Assembly (NCBI GenBank): GCA_900539115.1
Contig: UQAQ01000020.1
Coordinates: forward strand, 1 to 50,030
Source: an uncultured Roseburia sp.
Lineage (GTDB): Bacteria; Bacillota; Clostridia; Lachnospirales; Lachnospiraceae
Reading direction: 5' to 3'
DNA length: 50,030 nucleotides
The notes beneath the pieces were generated by a model, which had not been told where the DNA came from, made no database searches, and was given only the letters and a program-made list of their open reading frames with translations. Of this stretch, positions 8,388-16,932 are shown in pieces. How positions within the stretch are numbered: position 1 is the first letter of the stretch; the number at the start of each line of letters is the position of its first letter. Both the position numbers and the translations under genes were made by a program.

Positions 8388-8416
8388 TTTACATATTCCT
8401 ACCATTATGCTATAAT
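8388..8416 (+). promoter_or_regulatory. SigA promoter of the PHP gene
   Basis: TTTACA (8388-8393) and a consensus TATAAT (8411-8416) are separated by 17 bases, 35 bases before the chosen start. It lies in the divergent gap with the TIGR04086-type gene. Confidence 0.75.
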
Positions 8417-8451
8417 AGTTATACTATACTAAAAGAATAGAAGGTATGATT

Positions 8452-9303
8452 ATGAGATATATTGATCTGCACGTGCATTCGAATTGTTCCGATGGCACCT
8501 TTTCTCCCGAAGAGCTGGTTGTTCTTGGAATTAAACAGGAACTGGTTGCGTTTGCATTGACGGACCACGATACCATAAGCGGCGTGGAACGTGCCATAAA
8601 AAAAGCGGAAGAATTTGACAATAAGATTCAGGTGATCCCAGGTATGGAGCTCTCCTGCAAATATACGATTTCTTCTTCCCAATCGGTTGAAATCCATATG
8701 CTCGGATACCGCTACGACATCCATAATAAAAAGCTCATCGCTACATTGGAAGACATTTCCAATGAACGTGATGAACGAAATCGAAAAATGTGCAGCAATC
8801 TGCAAAATGCCGGTTTTCCAATTTCGTATGATATGTTGTGCGAACGCTTTGGCGATACTATTTTGACCCGTGCGCATTTTGCCCGACTGTTACTGGAAAA
8901 CGGCGGTGTGCCATCGCTGGATTATGCATTCCGTACCTGCCTGTCTTCGGACAGCCCGTATTTTGTCAACCGCGAATATCTCACACCAAAAGATGCCATC
9001 GATCTGATTCGCGCATCCGGCGGTATTCCGGTTCTCGCACACCCATTGCTTTACAAATTGTCCGTCAGCCAGATCCGCCGGTTGTTAGACGATCTGACCT
9101 CTTACGGACTTTGCGGAATCGAAGCCATTTATTCGCGAAACCGTGGTACAGATGAAGCGTTTGTCCGCAAGCTTGCCGATGAATATCATCTGTTTATCAC
9201 CGGCGGTTCCGATTTTCACGGTGCCAACAAACCGGATATTGAACTTGGCCGTGGCACCGGTAATCTTCGTGTTCCGGTTATGCTCTTGGAGAATTTACGA
9301 TAA
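8452..9303 (+). CDS. PHP-domain phosphoesterase (RNase AM/nucleotide phosphatase type)
   Basis: A 283-residue PHP metalloenzyme. The N-terminus carries H7xH9 and D14 (IDLHVHSNCSDGTFSP), followed by LTDHDTISG, a PGMELS motif, an interior VLAHP and a C-terminal GSDFHG; together these supply the three-metal site. The arrangement matches the YciV/TrpH group, whose members act on 3',5'-nucleoside bisphosphates or trim RNA 5' ends. I use the ATG at 8452 rather than 8446, because AGAAGG ends one base before the earlier ATG and seven before the later one. Its last 26 bases overlap the convergent thiE. Confidence 0.85.
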   Translation: MRYIDLHVHSNCSDGTFSPEELVVLGIKQELVAFALTDHDTISGVERAIKKAEEFDNKIQVIPGMELSCKYTISSSQSVEIHMLGYRYDIHNKKLIATLEDISNERDERNRKMCSNLQNAGFPISYDMLCERFGDTILTRAHFARLLLENGGVPSLDYAFRTCLSSDSPYFVNREYLTPKDAIDLIRASGGIPVLAHPLLYKLSVSQIRRLLDDLTSYGLCGIEAIYSRNRGTDEAFVRKLADEYHLFITGGSDFHGANKPDIELGRGTGNLRVPVMLLENLR

Positions 9304-9931
9304 CTTCTTTTTGAAGCAGCGATAACATATTTGTCGCTGCTTCTGTTATATTTTTCGAAGCAATGATCGCCGAAATGACTGCTGCCCCACTGACACCGGT
9401 GCCTGCCAGTTTTGCCACATTGGATTGGTTGACACCGCCGATCGCAACTACCGGGATTTTTACGGCATTGCAGATCTCACGCAGGGTATCGATTTCTACA
9501 TGATGCGTTCCTGCTTTCGTCGAAGTTCCAAACACATCGCCGACCCCCAGATAGTCTGCGCCCTCTTTTTGCGCCTCGACGGCCAGTTCTTTATTGTACG
9601 CAGATACCCCTATGATCTTATCCGGTCCCAGAAGTTCCCTTGCCGTATGCGCCGGTATGTCGCTCTGTCCCAAATGAACGCCGTCGGCATCCACCGCCAT
9701 CGCGATATCGATCCGGTCATTGATAATAAGCGGAATCTCATACGCATCCGTAATCTGTTTTACATCTTTTGCAATCTGCAGAAATTCCCTTCCCGCGCAG
9801 TCTTTCTCGCGGAGCTGAACGACCGTCACACCCCCTTGTATAGCAAGCTCCACTGCTTTTTCCAGTCTTTCCGCAGACATCAATTCGCGGTCTGTACATA
9901 AATATAACGTATAATCGACTCGAGGTTTCAC
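9278..9931 (-). CDS. thiE: thiamine-phosphate synthase ThiE
   Basis: 217 residues. The enzyme joins HMP-diphosphate and thiazole phosphate into thiamine phosphate in the cytoplasm. Visible motifs of the TIM-barrel family include VTVVQLREKD, LIINDRIDIA, DGVHLGQSD, YLGVGDVFGTSTK (pyrophosphate loop) and VVAIGGVNQSN. It is the last gene of the long minus-strand operon and overlaps the CBS gene by four bases (ATGA). No other thiamine gene and no TPP riboswitch signature is seen near it. The 3' end overlaps the convergent PHP gene. Confidence 0.95.
   Translation of the reverse strand: MKPRVDYTLYLCTDRELMSAERLEKAVELAIQGGVTVVQLREKDCAGREFLQIAKDVKQITDAYEIPLIINDRIDIAMAVDADGVHLGQSDIPAHTARELLGPDKIIGVSAYNKELAVEAQKEGADYLGVGDVFGTSTKAGTHHVEIDTLREICNAVKIPVVAIGGVNQSNVAKLAGTGVSGAAVISAIIASKNITEAATNMLSLLQKEVIVNSPRA
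9313..9343 (+). terminator. terminator of the PHP gene inside thiE
   Basis: Perfect 10-bp arms (GAAGCAGCGA and TCGCTGCTTC) enclose an 11-base loop and are followed by TGTTATATTTTT on the plus strand. The hairpin lies entirely within thiE codons, nine bases past the PHP stop codon. Confidence 0.6.
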
Positions 9932-10386
9932 TCTTTTTCTCCTTCCTTTTTTTCCAATTCCTGTTCGCCCACCTGATGTTTCAATTTCTGGATCCGGTCC
10001 ACAAAATGGCGGATCACAGACTGCCTCGTGATAATTCCCACAAAATAATTTCGGTCGTCGACAACCGGTACAAAGTTCTGGTTCAATACCAATTCCAGAA
10101 GTTCCTCCATCGTCGCCGAAATATGAACCGCCTGATTCCAGTTCTCGCGCATCATTTCGCAGATATATACATGATTTACTGCCGTTTCCTGATCCAATGG
10201 TGTGTCACGCAGATGCCACAAAAAGTCTCCCTCTGTGACCGTCCCGATATATTTTCCATCTTCTGACAATACCGGTGCTGCTGTATACCCGCTGGCACGA
10301 AGTTTCAAAAGTCCGGCACGCACGGTGTCCTCGCCATTCAGAAAATCCACGGTATTTTTTGGTTTTAACAAAAATAAAAGATTCAT
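9928..10386 (-). CDS. CBS-domain pair protein
   Basis: 152 residues made almost entirely of two CBS domains (about 5-65 and 75-132: GYTAAPVLSEDGKYIGTVTE and NFVPVVDDRNYFVGIITRQS), followed by a lysine/glutamate-rich tail. Such Bateman modules bind adenosine nucleotides and usually act as sensors or regulators. The start overlaps no gene upstream (14-base gap) and its stop overlaps the thiE start. The partner it controls is not evident; the position suggests either thiE or the upstream envelope-like proteins. Confidence 0.9.
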   Translation of the reverse strand: MNLLFLLKPKNTVDFLNGEDTVRAGLLKLRASGYTAAPVLSEDGKYIGTVTEGDFLWHLRDTPLDQETAVNHVYICEMMRENWNQAVHISATMEELLELVLNQNFVPVVDDRNYFVGIITRQSVIRHFVDRIQKLKHQVGEQELEKKEGEKE

Positions 10387-10400
10387 ATGTTCCCTCCATT

Positions 10401-11615
10401 CTATTTCTCCGGATTCATTTCCTTGGATTTTGCAAGAACCTCTTCCACATCCTTTGCATACTCTTCGCGAATGTCGCGGATGCGTTCCAGTTCTCCGATA
10501 AAATCCTGCATGATCCCTGTATTGTAATCAATCTGGCTTCGCAGTTTCTGCCTGCGCGTGTTCAAGTCGTGGCGGACTTCAACCATTTCTTTTGGCTCAA
10601 TGATTGCCTGCACCTGAGAGCACCAGATTTCGGCATCTTTTACGCCCATCCTCTTTAGTTCGGCGACCAAAATGTCCTTTTTTTCATTGAGCATATACAC
10701 ACTCTCACGCTTGCGCGCCCATTCCCGCTTTGCCCGCTGATACTGATCATACACAAATTCCAGTTCCGTCGCATTGCGCACGCGGTACTTCATGCACATA
10801 TAATCAATGGTCCGCGTATTATTGACATATTTTATCTTCACACGGTTCAAAAGGGAAATTGCGCGGTTGCATTTGCGTTCTGTGATCACCATATCGGTCC
10901 GGTTAGCACGCGCTTCCCACATAATGACAAGCAACACCAAAAAGGCAAATGCCGCGGTAGCAATGACCGGCACCGTAACATCGACTTCAAATGCCAGACG
11001 AATCGTCAGCATCAAAAGTGCAAACACAAGCAGAATCCCCGCCAGAACCTTCGATACGACACGCAGGGTACCCTGTTTATTGATAATGTCACGTTTGTCC
11101 GATTTGAGCAGCTGCTTCTCACTCTCCAGCTGGTGCAGATCATTTTTTACCTTAATCTGGTAATCCTCAAATTTCTTTAACTTCTTTACGTCGTCGGCTG
11201 CTTTCGTCTCAAAGTTTTCCATCGCCTGACGCTGTGCATCATTGAACTTATACCGGCGTTTTTTCAGATACTCTCGTTCTTTCATCAACTGATCGATCGC
11301 CGATGCCGTCTGCAGAAGAACCACTTTGTCCTCGTCGAGTGCCTGATCCATCAGCTGGATATCCTTCAGATGCGAAGTCACCTCTGCATACTCTTTTTTA
11401 ATCTGTTCATTCTGGTTTTTCGCTTCCTGAATCCCCTCGTACAAGCGCTGAATATAGTCAATGCGCTGCTTTTTATCTTTTATGTCAACCTGCTCTTTTT
11501 CCGCCGCCGAATCGGCTTTAATTTCTTTTGCAATCTGCTCAGCCTCCTGCTCCGGCGGCAGTACTTCTTCTATTTCCGGTTCCGCTTTTCGTTTGCGAAA
11601 TCGTCCGAATATCAT
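10401..11615 (-). CDS. coiled-coil membrane protein of unknown function
   Basis: 404 residues; I do not recognise a named family. An acidic/basic N-terminus is followed by predicted coiled coil (about 45-185, rich in E/K/Q heptads such as LMKEREYLKKRRYKF), two adjacent transmembrane helices (about 187-210 and 214-236: VSKVLAGILLVFALLMLTIR and VPVIATAAFAFLVLLVIMWE), then a second long coiled-coil half (240-400). The hairpin-like membrane anchor would place both coils on the same side, most likely the cytoplasm. It lies 16 bases after the helical-repeat gene and 14 before the CBS gene, so it is co-transcribed with both. Confidence 0.85.
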   Translation of the reverse strand: MIFGRFRKRKAEPEIEEVLPPEQEAEQIAKEIKADSAAEKEQVDIKDKKQRIDYIQRLYEGIQEAKNQNEQIKKEYAEVTSHLKDIQLMDQALDEDKVVLLQTASAIDQLMKEREYLKKRRYKFNDAQRQAMENFETKAADDVKKLKKFEDYQIKVKNDLHQLESEKQLLKSDKRDIINKQGTLRVVSKVLAGILLVFALLMLTIRLAFEVDVTVPVIATAAFAFLVLLVIMWEARANRTDMVITERKCNRAISLLNRVKIKYVNNTRTIDYMCMKYRVRNATELEFVYDQYQRAKREWARKRESVYMLNEKKDILVAELKRMGVKDAEIWCSQVQAIIEPKEMVEVRHDLNTRRQKLRSQIDYNTGIMQDFIGELERIRDIREEYAKDVEEVLAKSKEMNPEK

Positions 11616-11631
11616 AGTGTCTGATTCCTCC

Positions 11632-12408
11632 TTATTTTTGCGATGGCTCTTCCAGCGATTCTTTTATCTCGCGCACAGCGCGGTTGATACAAACTTCGTC
11701 CGAATCGTTTCCGGCAGTACTGCAAGCCTGTTCCCATGCCTCACAAAGTGCCTTCTTTTCTTCTTTGGATTTCCCCGCCGCCTCGCATTCGCGGTCAAAC
11801 ATCTCTTTGTCACCGCATGCCAAAAGTACATACAGATACTGCTGTAGCGACTCCGGTCTGTGATTACGTGCGTACGCTTCCTTGAAACCATCTGCTGCCT
11901 GGCGGAACGAAGATACATGAAACATCGCAATCGCCTGATCATGAAGCACATCCCCATACTCTTTTGTGCTGAGTTCCTTTGCCAACGGTCCGTGCAGCAG
12001 GCTTTGGTATTCCTGAAAACTTCTTCCATATCTTCCGGCTTTCAAATAATTGTCTGCCTTCATCCGGGCTTTTTTCTCCGGCGGAAGATTGGCAATGTTT
12101 TCCATTACTTCTACCAGTGAAAAAATCTCTTCTTTTTTATAATAATCACAGGCACAAAGCAGTGTCACCACCAGATCCTTGATATTGTGGTGCTTGCGGA
12201 TAAGTTTTTCCATCTTCATCGCAAGGGTGCGGAGATGCACCTGCCCTTTGAGCCAGTGAACCAGATTTTCATCAAAAAATTCCTCTGTCACTGTGTAAAT
12301 ATTATGATACATATAATAACACAATTCTTCCAAAGAATAAACAGGAACTTCTGAAATCGGGATGATATAAGGCTCTTTTGCCAAATCCCCCTGACACAAT
12401 ATAAACAT
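11632..12408 (-). CDS. helical-repeat (TPR-like) protein of unknown function
   Basis: 258 residues, no signal peptide or membrane segment. Alternating amphipathic helices from ~65 onward include TPR-like pairs: LKAGRYGRSFQEYQSLLHG, YGDVLHDQAIAMFHVSSFRQ and AADGFKEAYARNHRPESLQQ. The N-terminal ~60 residues (FILCQGDLAKEPYIIPISEV) look distinct. The gene lies 14 bases after the Hsp70-like gene. A TPR partner next to an Hsp70-fold protein suggests an adaptor, but this is inference from order only. Confidence 0.8.
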   Translation of the reverse strand: MFILCQGDLAKEPYIIPISEVPVYSLEELCYYMYHNIYTVTEEFFDENLVHWLKGQVHLRTLAMKMEKLIRKHHNIKDLVVTLLCACDYYKKEEIFSLVEVMENIANLPPEKKARMKADNYLKAGRYGRSFQEYQSLLHGPLAKELSTKEYGDVLHDQAIAMFHVSSFRQAADGFKEAYARNHRPESLQQYLYVLLACGDKEMFDRECEAAGKSKEEKKALCEAWEQACSTAGNDSDEVCINRAVREIKESLEEPSQK

Positions 12409-12422
12409 ATTACCACCTGCCT

Positions 12423-13643
12423 TTACACAATGATCGTTTCTTCCCAGATTCGGTGTGACGATGGGAAAAAGTTTCCAAATCCCTTGTCACGGATCGTAAA
12501 AATGCATTTGTCAACTCCGGCAAAGCGAATCTGTAATCCAATCCGCGCTTTGCGGTCAATCCGCCCCTGAATCCCGTCCATTGAAAGAATATGGGTATGT
12601 GTACTCTTATCTCTCACATGATAAACCCGGATCTGCAGTTCCTCTTCTCCATCGGAGATCAGATCCACCTCATAATCTACCTGATACCACGGCGTACCGG
12701 CTTTTGCCAGCATAATTTCCTGCACTTTGGCATTCGTATACGCCTGCATCGTAATGTTGACCGGTATCGTGTCTTCGTCCATATAGAGAAATGGTTCCAT
12801 CTTCTTTTCGCCGCTGTACTCACGCGCGATAAAGCAGGCACCAAACACATACAGATTGTCACCGCGGAATACATGCCGTCCCACGCAAAGCTGTGTCATA
12901 ATTTCATCGGCAAAACCATCCGCAAACCCTTTTCCGGTCATATATACGGTCGTAATGACCTGTCCATGCAGCGCGCCCTTTACCATCGCTTCCACCACAG
13001 AACCTCTGGCATTTTCGCCACTCTCTTCCGGAACCGGCTCTTCGAGCATTTTTACATAATCCGGATATTGTCTCTCCATCACCGTGACAAACGGCGGATG
13101 CTGATAGCGGTCGACATGCATTTGAAAATACGTAATCTCGTGATCTTCGTAATCAAACACCCCGACTTGGTTCACCCACAGATCCTTTTTCTGATTCATG
13201 ACATAATACACAAAGCACTGCCGGCGGTCAACTACCATCGCACGGTCTTTACCGATACCAAGTTTTTCCAACGCTTGATAAATCTGGCTGATAAACCGGA
13301 AATCCCGGTATTTTGTCGTGACGACCAGACGCCGTATCATTCCTTCCGGGTACTCGCGCCTCGTAAAGGACAATATTTTCTGAAAATACGCCGCCAGTAC
13401 ATTGACCGGGTCGCTCTCCACTCCGGCGGCAAAGATCGGCTCACCTTTAACAATTTTTTCCAAGAAATGTCCAACCGTCTCCTGGGAACCCGGTATGGTA
13501 ACCACCGTCGAAATCTGCGTATTCTCCGTCTTATCCCGCGGATCAAATACGAGTTTGGGCTCTTCTCCCTGTGGCGCAAGCAGCGCCAGCTGGGAATTTT
13601 CTTCTCTCAGATCTACTCCGATATATAAACTACGTTGGCTCAT
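12423..13643 (-). CDS. Hsp70/actin-fold protein (resembles DUF5716)
   Basis: 406 residues. The N-terminus (SLYIGVDLREENSQLALL) resembles phosphate-1 of the actin/Hsp70 superfamily, VGVFDYEDHEITYFQM sits where phosphate-2 should be, and TTVYMTGKGFADGFADEIM (about 231-249) followed by NLYVFGACFIA resembles the adenosine motif and its helix. The phosphate-2 glycines (GGGT-like) are missing, so ATP hydrolysis is doubtful. Residues ~300-406 look beta-rich, comparable in position to an Hsp70 substrate domain. From memory this matches the Lachnospiraceae family DUF5716; that needs a profile search. It starts three bases after the large solenoid gene and has GGAGAGG upstream. Confidence 0.75.
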   Translation of the reverse strand: MSQRSLYIGVDLREENSQLALLAPQGEEPKLVFDPRDKTENTQISTVVTIPGSQETVGHFLEKIVKGEPIFAAGVESDPVNVLAAYFQKILSFTRREYPEGMIRRLVVTTKYRDFRFISQIYQALEKLGIGKDRAMVVDRRQCFVYYVMNQKKDLWVNQVGVFDYEDHEITYFQMHVDRYQHPPFVTVMERQYPDYVKMLEEPVPEESGENARGSVVEAMVKGALHGQVITTVYMTGKGFADGFADEIMTQLCVGRHVFRGDNLYVFGACFIAREYSGEKKMEPFLYMDEDTIPVNITMQAYTNAKVQEIMLAKAGTPWYQVDYEVDLISDGEEELQIRVYHVRDKSTHTHILSMDGIQGRIDRKARIGLQIRFAGVDKCIFTIRDKGFGNFFPSSHRIWEETIIV

Positions 13644-13646
13644 TGT

Positions 13647-16600
13647 CTACTTCGCCTCTCCTTCCCACGACAGTGGCTGCAGCAGTGCCGCACCATTTTT
13701 TCGTTTTTTCAATTCCTGAAGCTGCCGGTCATACTCTGCCGAGTCACTTACTTTCGCTTCTCGCATTCCCTGCAACAGCCGGTAAAAGGATGGTTCCGTG
13801 GATGGATCCGCCGTCCCGCCGACCATCTCTCCGGTTTTGACCGGTACATCCATATCGCCCTCAAAAATACGGTACTGACACGTCTCGCCCGAAAAAAGAA
13901 TTGTCGCAAAACAATACACATCCGGCAGGATTCTACGCATCGGCAGAAGTTTTTCCTTATTGATCTCGATATAAACGTCGCCTTTTCCGGATGCGATCCA
14001 TTCCAACATCTGGGCATTCTCAATCTCAAACGGCACTTCCATCTTACCCTTAAAATCTTTCATAAAGGCGAGATACTGCCCCTTTGCCGCACATTCTGCC
14101 AGTTGGAAACGGGTCCATTCGCATTCATTGGCCGACAATGTCTCCTGCGCTGAAAAATATTTGAGCATCGCAAGGACAAGTACAGGATTCTGCGTCGCCA
14201 GTCCTTCTTTGGCGATACGGTTTTTCCATTCCACCGTTAATTCGAGTCGGCCGGTCAGATATTCATAGGAAATCTCTGCCAAAAATGCTTTTACCAATGT
14301 ACGATTTGCCCCGTACTCATAATATTCTTCAAATGGTTCTTCAAACGCAAACAGGTTAGCTCCGGTAAACAATGCCTGTCCGAGAAGCCGCTCCAATGCG
14401 CCGTCGCGGATCTCCACGCCATTCTTTTCCGCCGCCTTATAAAAATCGAGCAATTTTTTCGTATCGCCCATATAATAATTTAGCAGATACGAAAGCGTCA
14501 CTTTATTTTTCTCTCCCTTATCATAAAGGAAATCACAGATCCGCATATAATACGGATCGAATTTCTGCTGTTTTTCTTCCAGAACCCACGTGATCAAAAG
14601 CAGGATCAGTTTCGGTGTGCATTCCGTCAATTCGTATTTGCGGAATACCCCAAGTGCGTCCTCATTCATCTGATATTGAATCATGGTCTGCAGGATGCCC
14701 GCCTGTCGCTCCCTGCTGATATAATGAAAATCGATGTCACGGATGACTTCTTCCAAAAGTGCATCCTCGCCGATGGACTTATAATAATCGTACAATATCA
14801 ATAAACCCTTATGCTGATATTCCACGCCAAGCACGTCGCTTCGCACGAGTTCATGGATCAAAATGGCCTCTTTCGTACTGATTTCCACATTTTCCGCTAA
14901 TATCTTCGAAAACAGATGCAGTTTTACCAATAGCGAATCCGCGCCATACTGATAGCACATCTCTGCAAATTCATCAAGCCGGCACAATTTTTCGATTTCG
15001 TAATCAACTGTTCCGGCGTGATAATAGCCATTGTCATCAACAAAATAGATCCGGTAGTTCGGCGTTGCAATATGTACGACCGCCCCGCCATCCTGCATGC
15101 GGTAATTCTGCTCTCCGCCGCCTTCATCATGCACTACGGCGGCACGTACGATTTTCTTGTCCGTGTGGCATACAATGTGATAGGCAAAGATAAAATCCGG
15201 CAGTTTGTCTGCCAGTTGTGTAATATCTGCTTCTTTCGGCAGCAATTCATTGTACAGATAGGCAAGGGTCGCATTGATTTTTCCATTTTCTGCCTGTTTA
15301 ATCACATAATCATGAATGGAATTTTCATAAACTGCGTATTCCTGTGGATGCATTTCCCGGTTTTCCACAATGTGCCGGAAAAATTTTGCCTTCACGGAAT
15401 CGCGCAAGTGGTTCTCATACTCAAAATACGAATACACCGCCGGGTCGAGATTGGAAAAATCTTCCTCCCTCAGTGAGTACATATAATACTCATACAGTTC
15501 CGTAAGCCGCAGATGATGTTTTACGCCGAGTTCAAACCATTTAAGATACTGCGGTCCCTGTTTTTCCCCGCGAATCAGCAAAGCACATATACTATGCAGT
15601 GTATCTGTCGTATGGAATTTCTTATAGCATCCCATCAAAAGGGCTAGGATCGCCGGCGTTTCTTTCTTTTTCTTTGCCGCCAAAAACGAGATGGCAAGCA
15701 CTTCATTTTCCGTCAACAGATCGTAGCGCAGAGCAAAACGGCAGATTCCGACTGTCTGTGGGTCAAGCCGCACGAGCAGATCCGGCTCCTGCAAAAGAAT
15801 CATTGCCTGATACAGATACAGATACGGGCTGTAACATCCATCCGCCCACAACTGGTTCAGATCTTCCCAAAGCCCCATCACATTTTCCTGATAATATCCC
15901 ATGCGCTCCAAAAGAACGGTACAGAAAATGTGCTGATAGCCGTCTGACTGGTATTGACGGACTTCGGAGTAAAATTCATCTTTGTCCAATTCATTTTTCG
16001 TGATCTTACATTTGATATACTGGGTGATCAGATAACGAAGCACCTGTTCCATCGATGCCCCCTCTTCCGGTTCTGTCACTCCTGCCACCAGATTGAGATA
16101 TTTCTGCTTTCCGTCTTCGTCCTTTTTCAAATGTGCGAGATAGCCTTCCAGCACATAGTCCATCGGAAAGCAGGTACGCAATGCCTCGATCCACTGATCT
16201 CGGCGGCTGCTGTTCATAATATAATGAAGATGCGCGGTTATCAGCCGTTTCCATTGTTTCTTTTCCTGTCGTCTTTTTCCGGCAGGCTTTTTAATTTCCG
16301 CTGTCCCGGTCTTTGGTTCTTCCAACGTTTTTTCTTCCGACACCGGCTCCTTTTCCATATCTCCGTGTGTCACCAAAAATTCTTTTAATGCCTCTTTCTT
16401 GGAATTCTTTTTTGTCAAATGCCGGTACAGCCTCTTATCTTCTAATGTCTCCAGATAACGGTCGAGAAATTTCTGATGATAAAAAATCCGGACTGCCTCT
16501 TCAAAATTTTCTTTGGCATAGCGCACAAATTCCGGATATCCGGAAATCGGCCGCCCCAGTGAATCTTTCAAATACGATTTTACGATCCGCACTTCATACG

Positions 16601-16916
16601 GCAATGTCTGCTCCCCACAATCCGTCACAAGGTACAATACTCCCGTCAACACCTCGCCCGCCTTGCGGTTTCCGGCTTTCACCCGCACAGTTACATGATT
16701 TTCTTTTCCATCAAATACAGGGAAAAAGTCAAAATGAATATCCTCACTGGCTCCAAACCCTTTTACTTTTGTTCCTTCGTCATTGGAGATCACCAGCTGT
16801 TCCGAACTTTCGCCCCCTTCTTCCACCTGCAGGATCAACCGGTTTAACGACAACTGCAGTTTGGGCTGTTGATATCGAAATTTTCCCTGTGCCAGTGACA
16901 AAATCTTTTCCTTCAT
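13647..16916 (-). CDS. giant beta/alpha-solenoid protein (resembles DUF5717)
   Basis: 1089 residues, no signal peptide or membrane helix. The first ~110 residues look like an Ig-type beta sandwich (KLQLSLNRLILQVEEGGESS, then VTVRVKAGNRKAGEVLTGVL). A charged linker (about 190-225) leads to a long helical region (about 225-600 and 700-990) with TPR-like spacing, split by a beta segment near 610-690 (GAVVHIATPNYRIYFVDDNG), and a beta-rich end (about 990-1089). From memory this organisation matches the DUF5717 family. It is the second gene of the operon, 16 bases after the membrane protein, with AGAGAGGGT upstream. Function is unknown; a scaffold role is inferred from shape alone. Confidence 0.75.
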   Translation of the reverse strand: MKEKILSLAQGKFRYQQPKLQLSLNRLILQVEEGGESSEQLVISNDEGTKVKGFGASEDIHFDFFPVFDGKENHVTVRVKAGNRKAGEVLTGVLYLVTDCGEQTLPYEVRIVKSYLKDSLGRPISGYPEFVRYAKENFEEAVRIFYHQKFLDRYLETLEDKRLYRHLTKKNSKKEALKEFLVTHGDMEKEPVSEEKTLEEPKTGTAEIKKPAGKRRQEKKQWKRLITAHLHYIMNSSRRDQWIEALRTCFPMDYVLEGYLAHLKKDEDGKQKYLNLVAGVTEPEEGASMEQVLRYLITQYIKCKITKNELDKDEFYSEVRQYQSDGYQHIFCTVLLERMGYYQENVMGLWEDLNQLWADGCYSPYLYLYQAMILLQEPDLLVRLDPQTVGICRFALRYDLLTENEVLAISFLAAKKKKETPAILALLMGCYKKFHTTDTLHSICALLIRGEKQGPQYLKWFELGVKHHLRLTELYEYYMYSLREEDFSNLDPAVYSYFEYENHLRDSVKAKFFRHIVENREMHPQEYAVYENSIHDYVIKQAENGKINATLAYLYNELLPKEADITQLADKLPDFIFAYHIVCHTDKKIVRAAVVHDEGGGEQNYRMQDGGAVVHIATPNYRIYFVDDNGYYHAGTVDYEIEKLCRLDEFAEMCYQYGADSLLVKLHLFSKILAENVEISTKEAILIHELVRSDVLGVEYQHKGLLILYDYYKSIGEDALLEEVIRDIDFHYISRERQAGILQTMIQYQMNEDALGVFRKYELTECTPKLILLLITWVLEEKQQKFDPYYMRICDFLYDKGEKNKVTLSYLLNYYMGDTKKLLDFYKAAEKNGVEIRDGALERLLGQALFTGANLFAFEEPFEEYYEYGANRTLVKAFLAEISYEYLTGRLELTVEWKNRIAKEGLATQNPVLVLAMLKYFSAQETLSANECEWTRFQLAECAAKGQYLAFMKDFKGKMEVPFEIENAQMLEWIASGKGDVYIEINKEKLLPMRRILPDVYCFATILFSGETCQYRIFEGDMDVPVKTGEMVGGTADPSTEPSFYRLLQGMREAKVSDSAEYDRQLQELKKRKNGAALLQPLSWEGEAK

Positions 16917-16932
16917 CGTTACCCTCTCTTCT

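Noticed and set aside
9932..10400. TPP riboswitch controlling thiE
   Set aside because: The upstream gaps are only 14 bases or overlapping genes, leaving no space for one; no CTGAGA-type core seen.
12591..13628. 345-codon plus-strand open frame
   Set aside because: Antisense shadow of the Hsp70-like gene, no ribosome site, no recognisable protein features.
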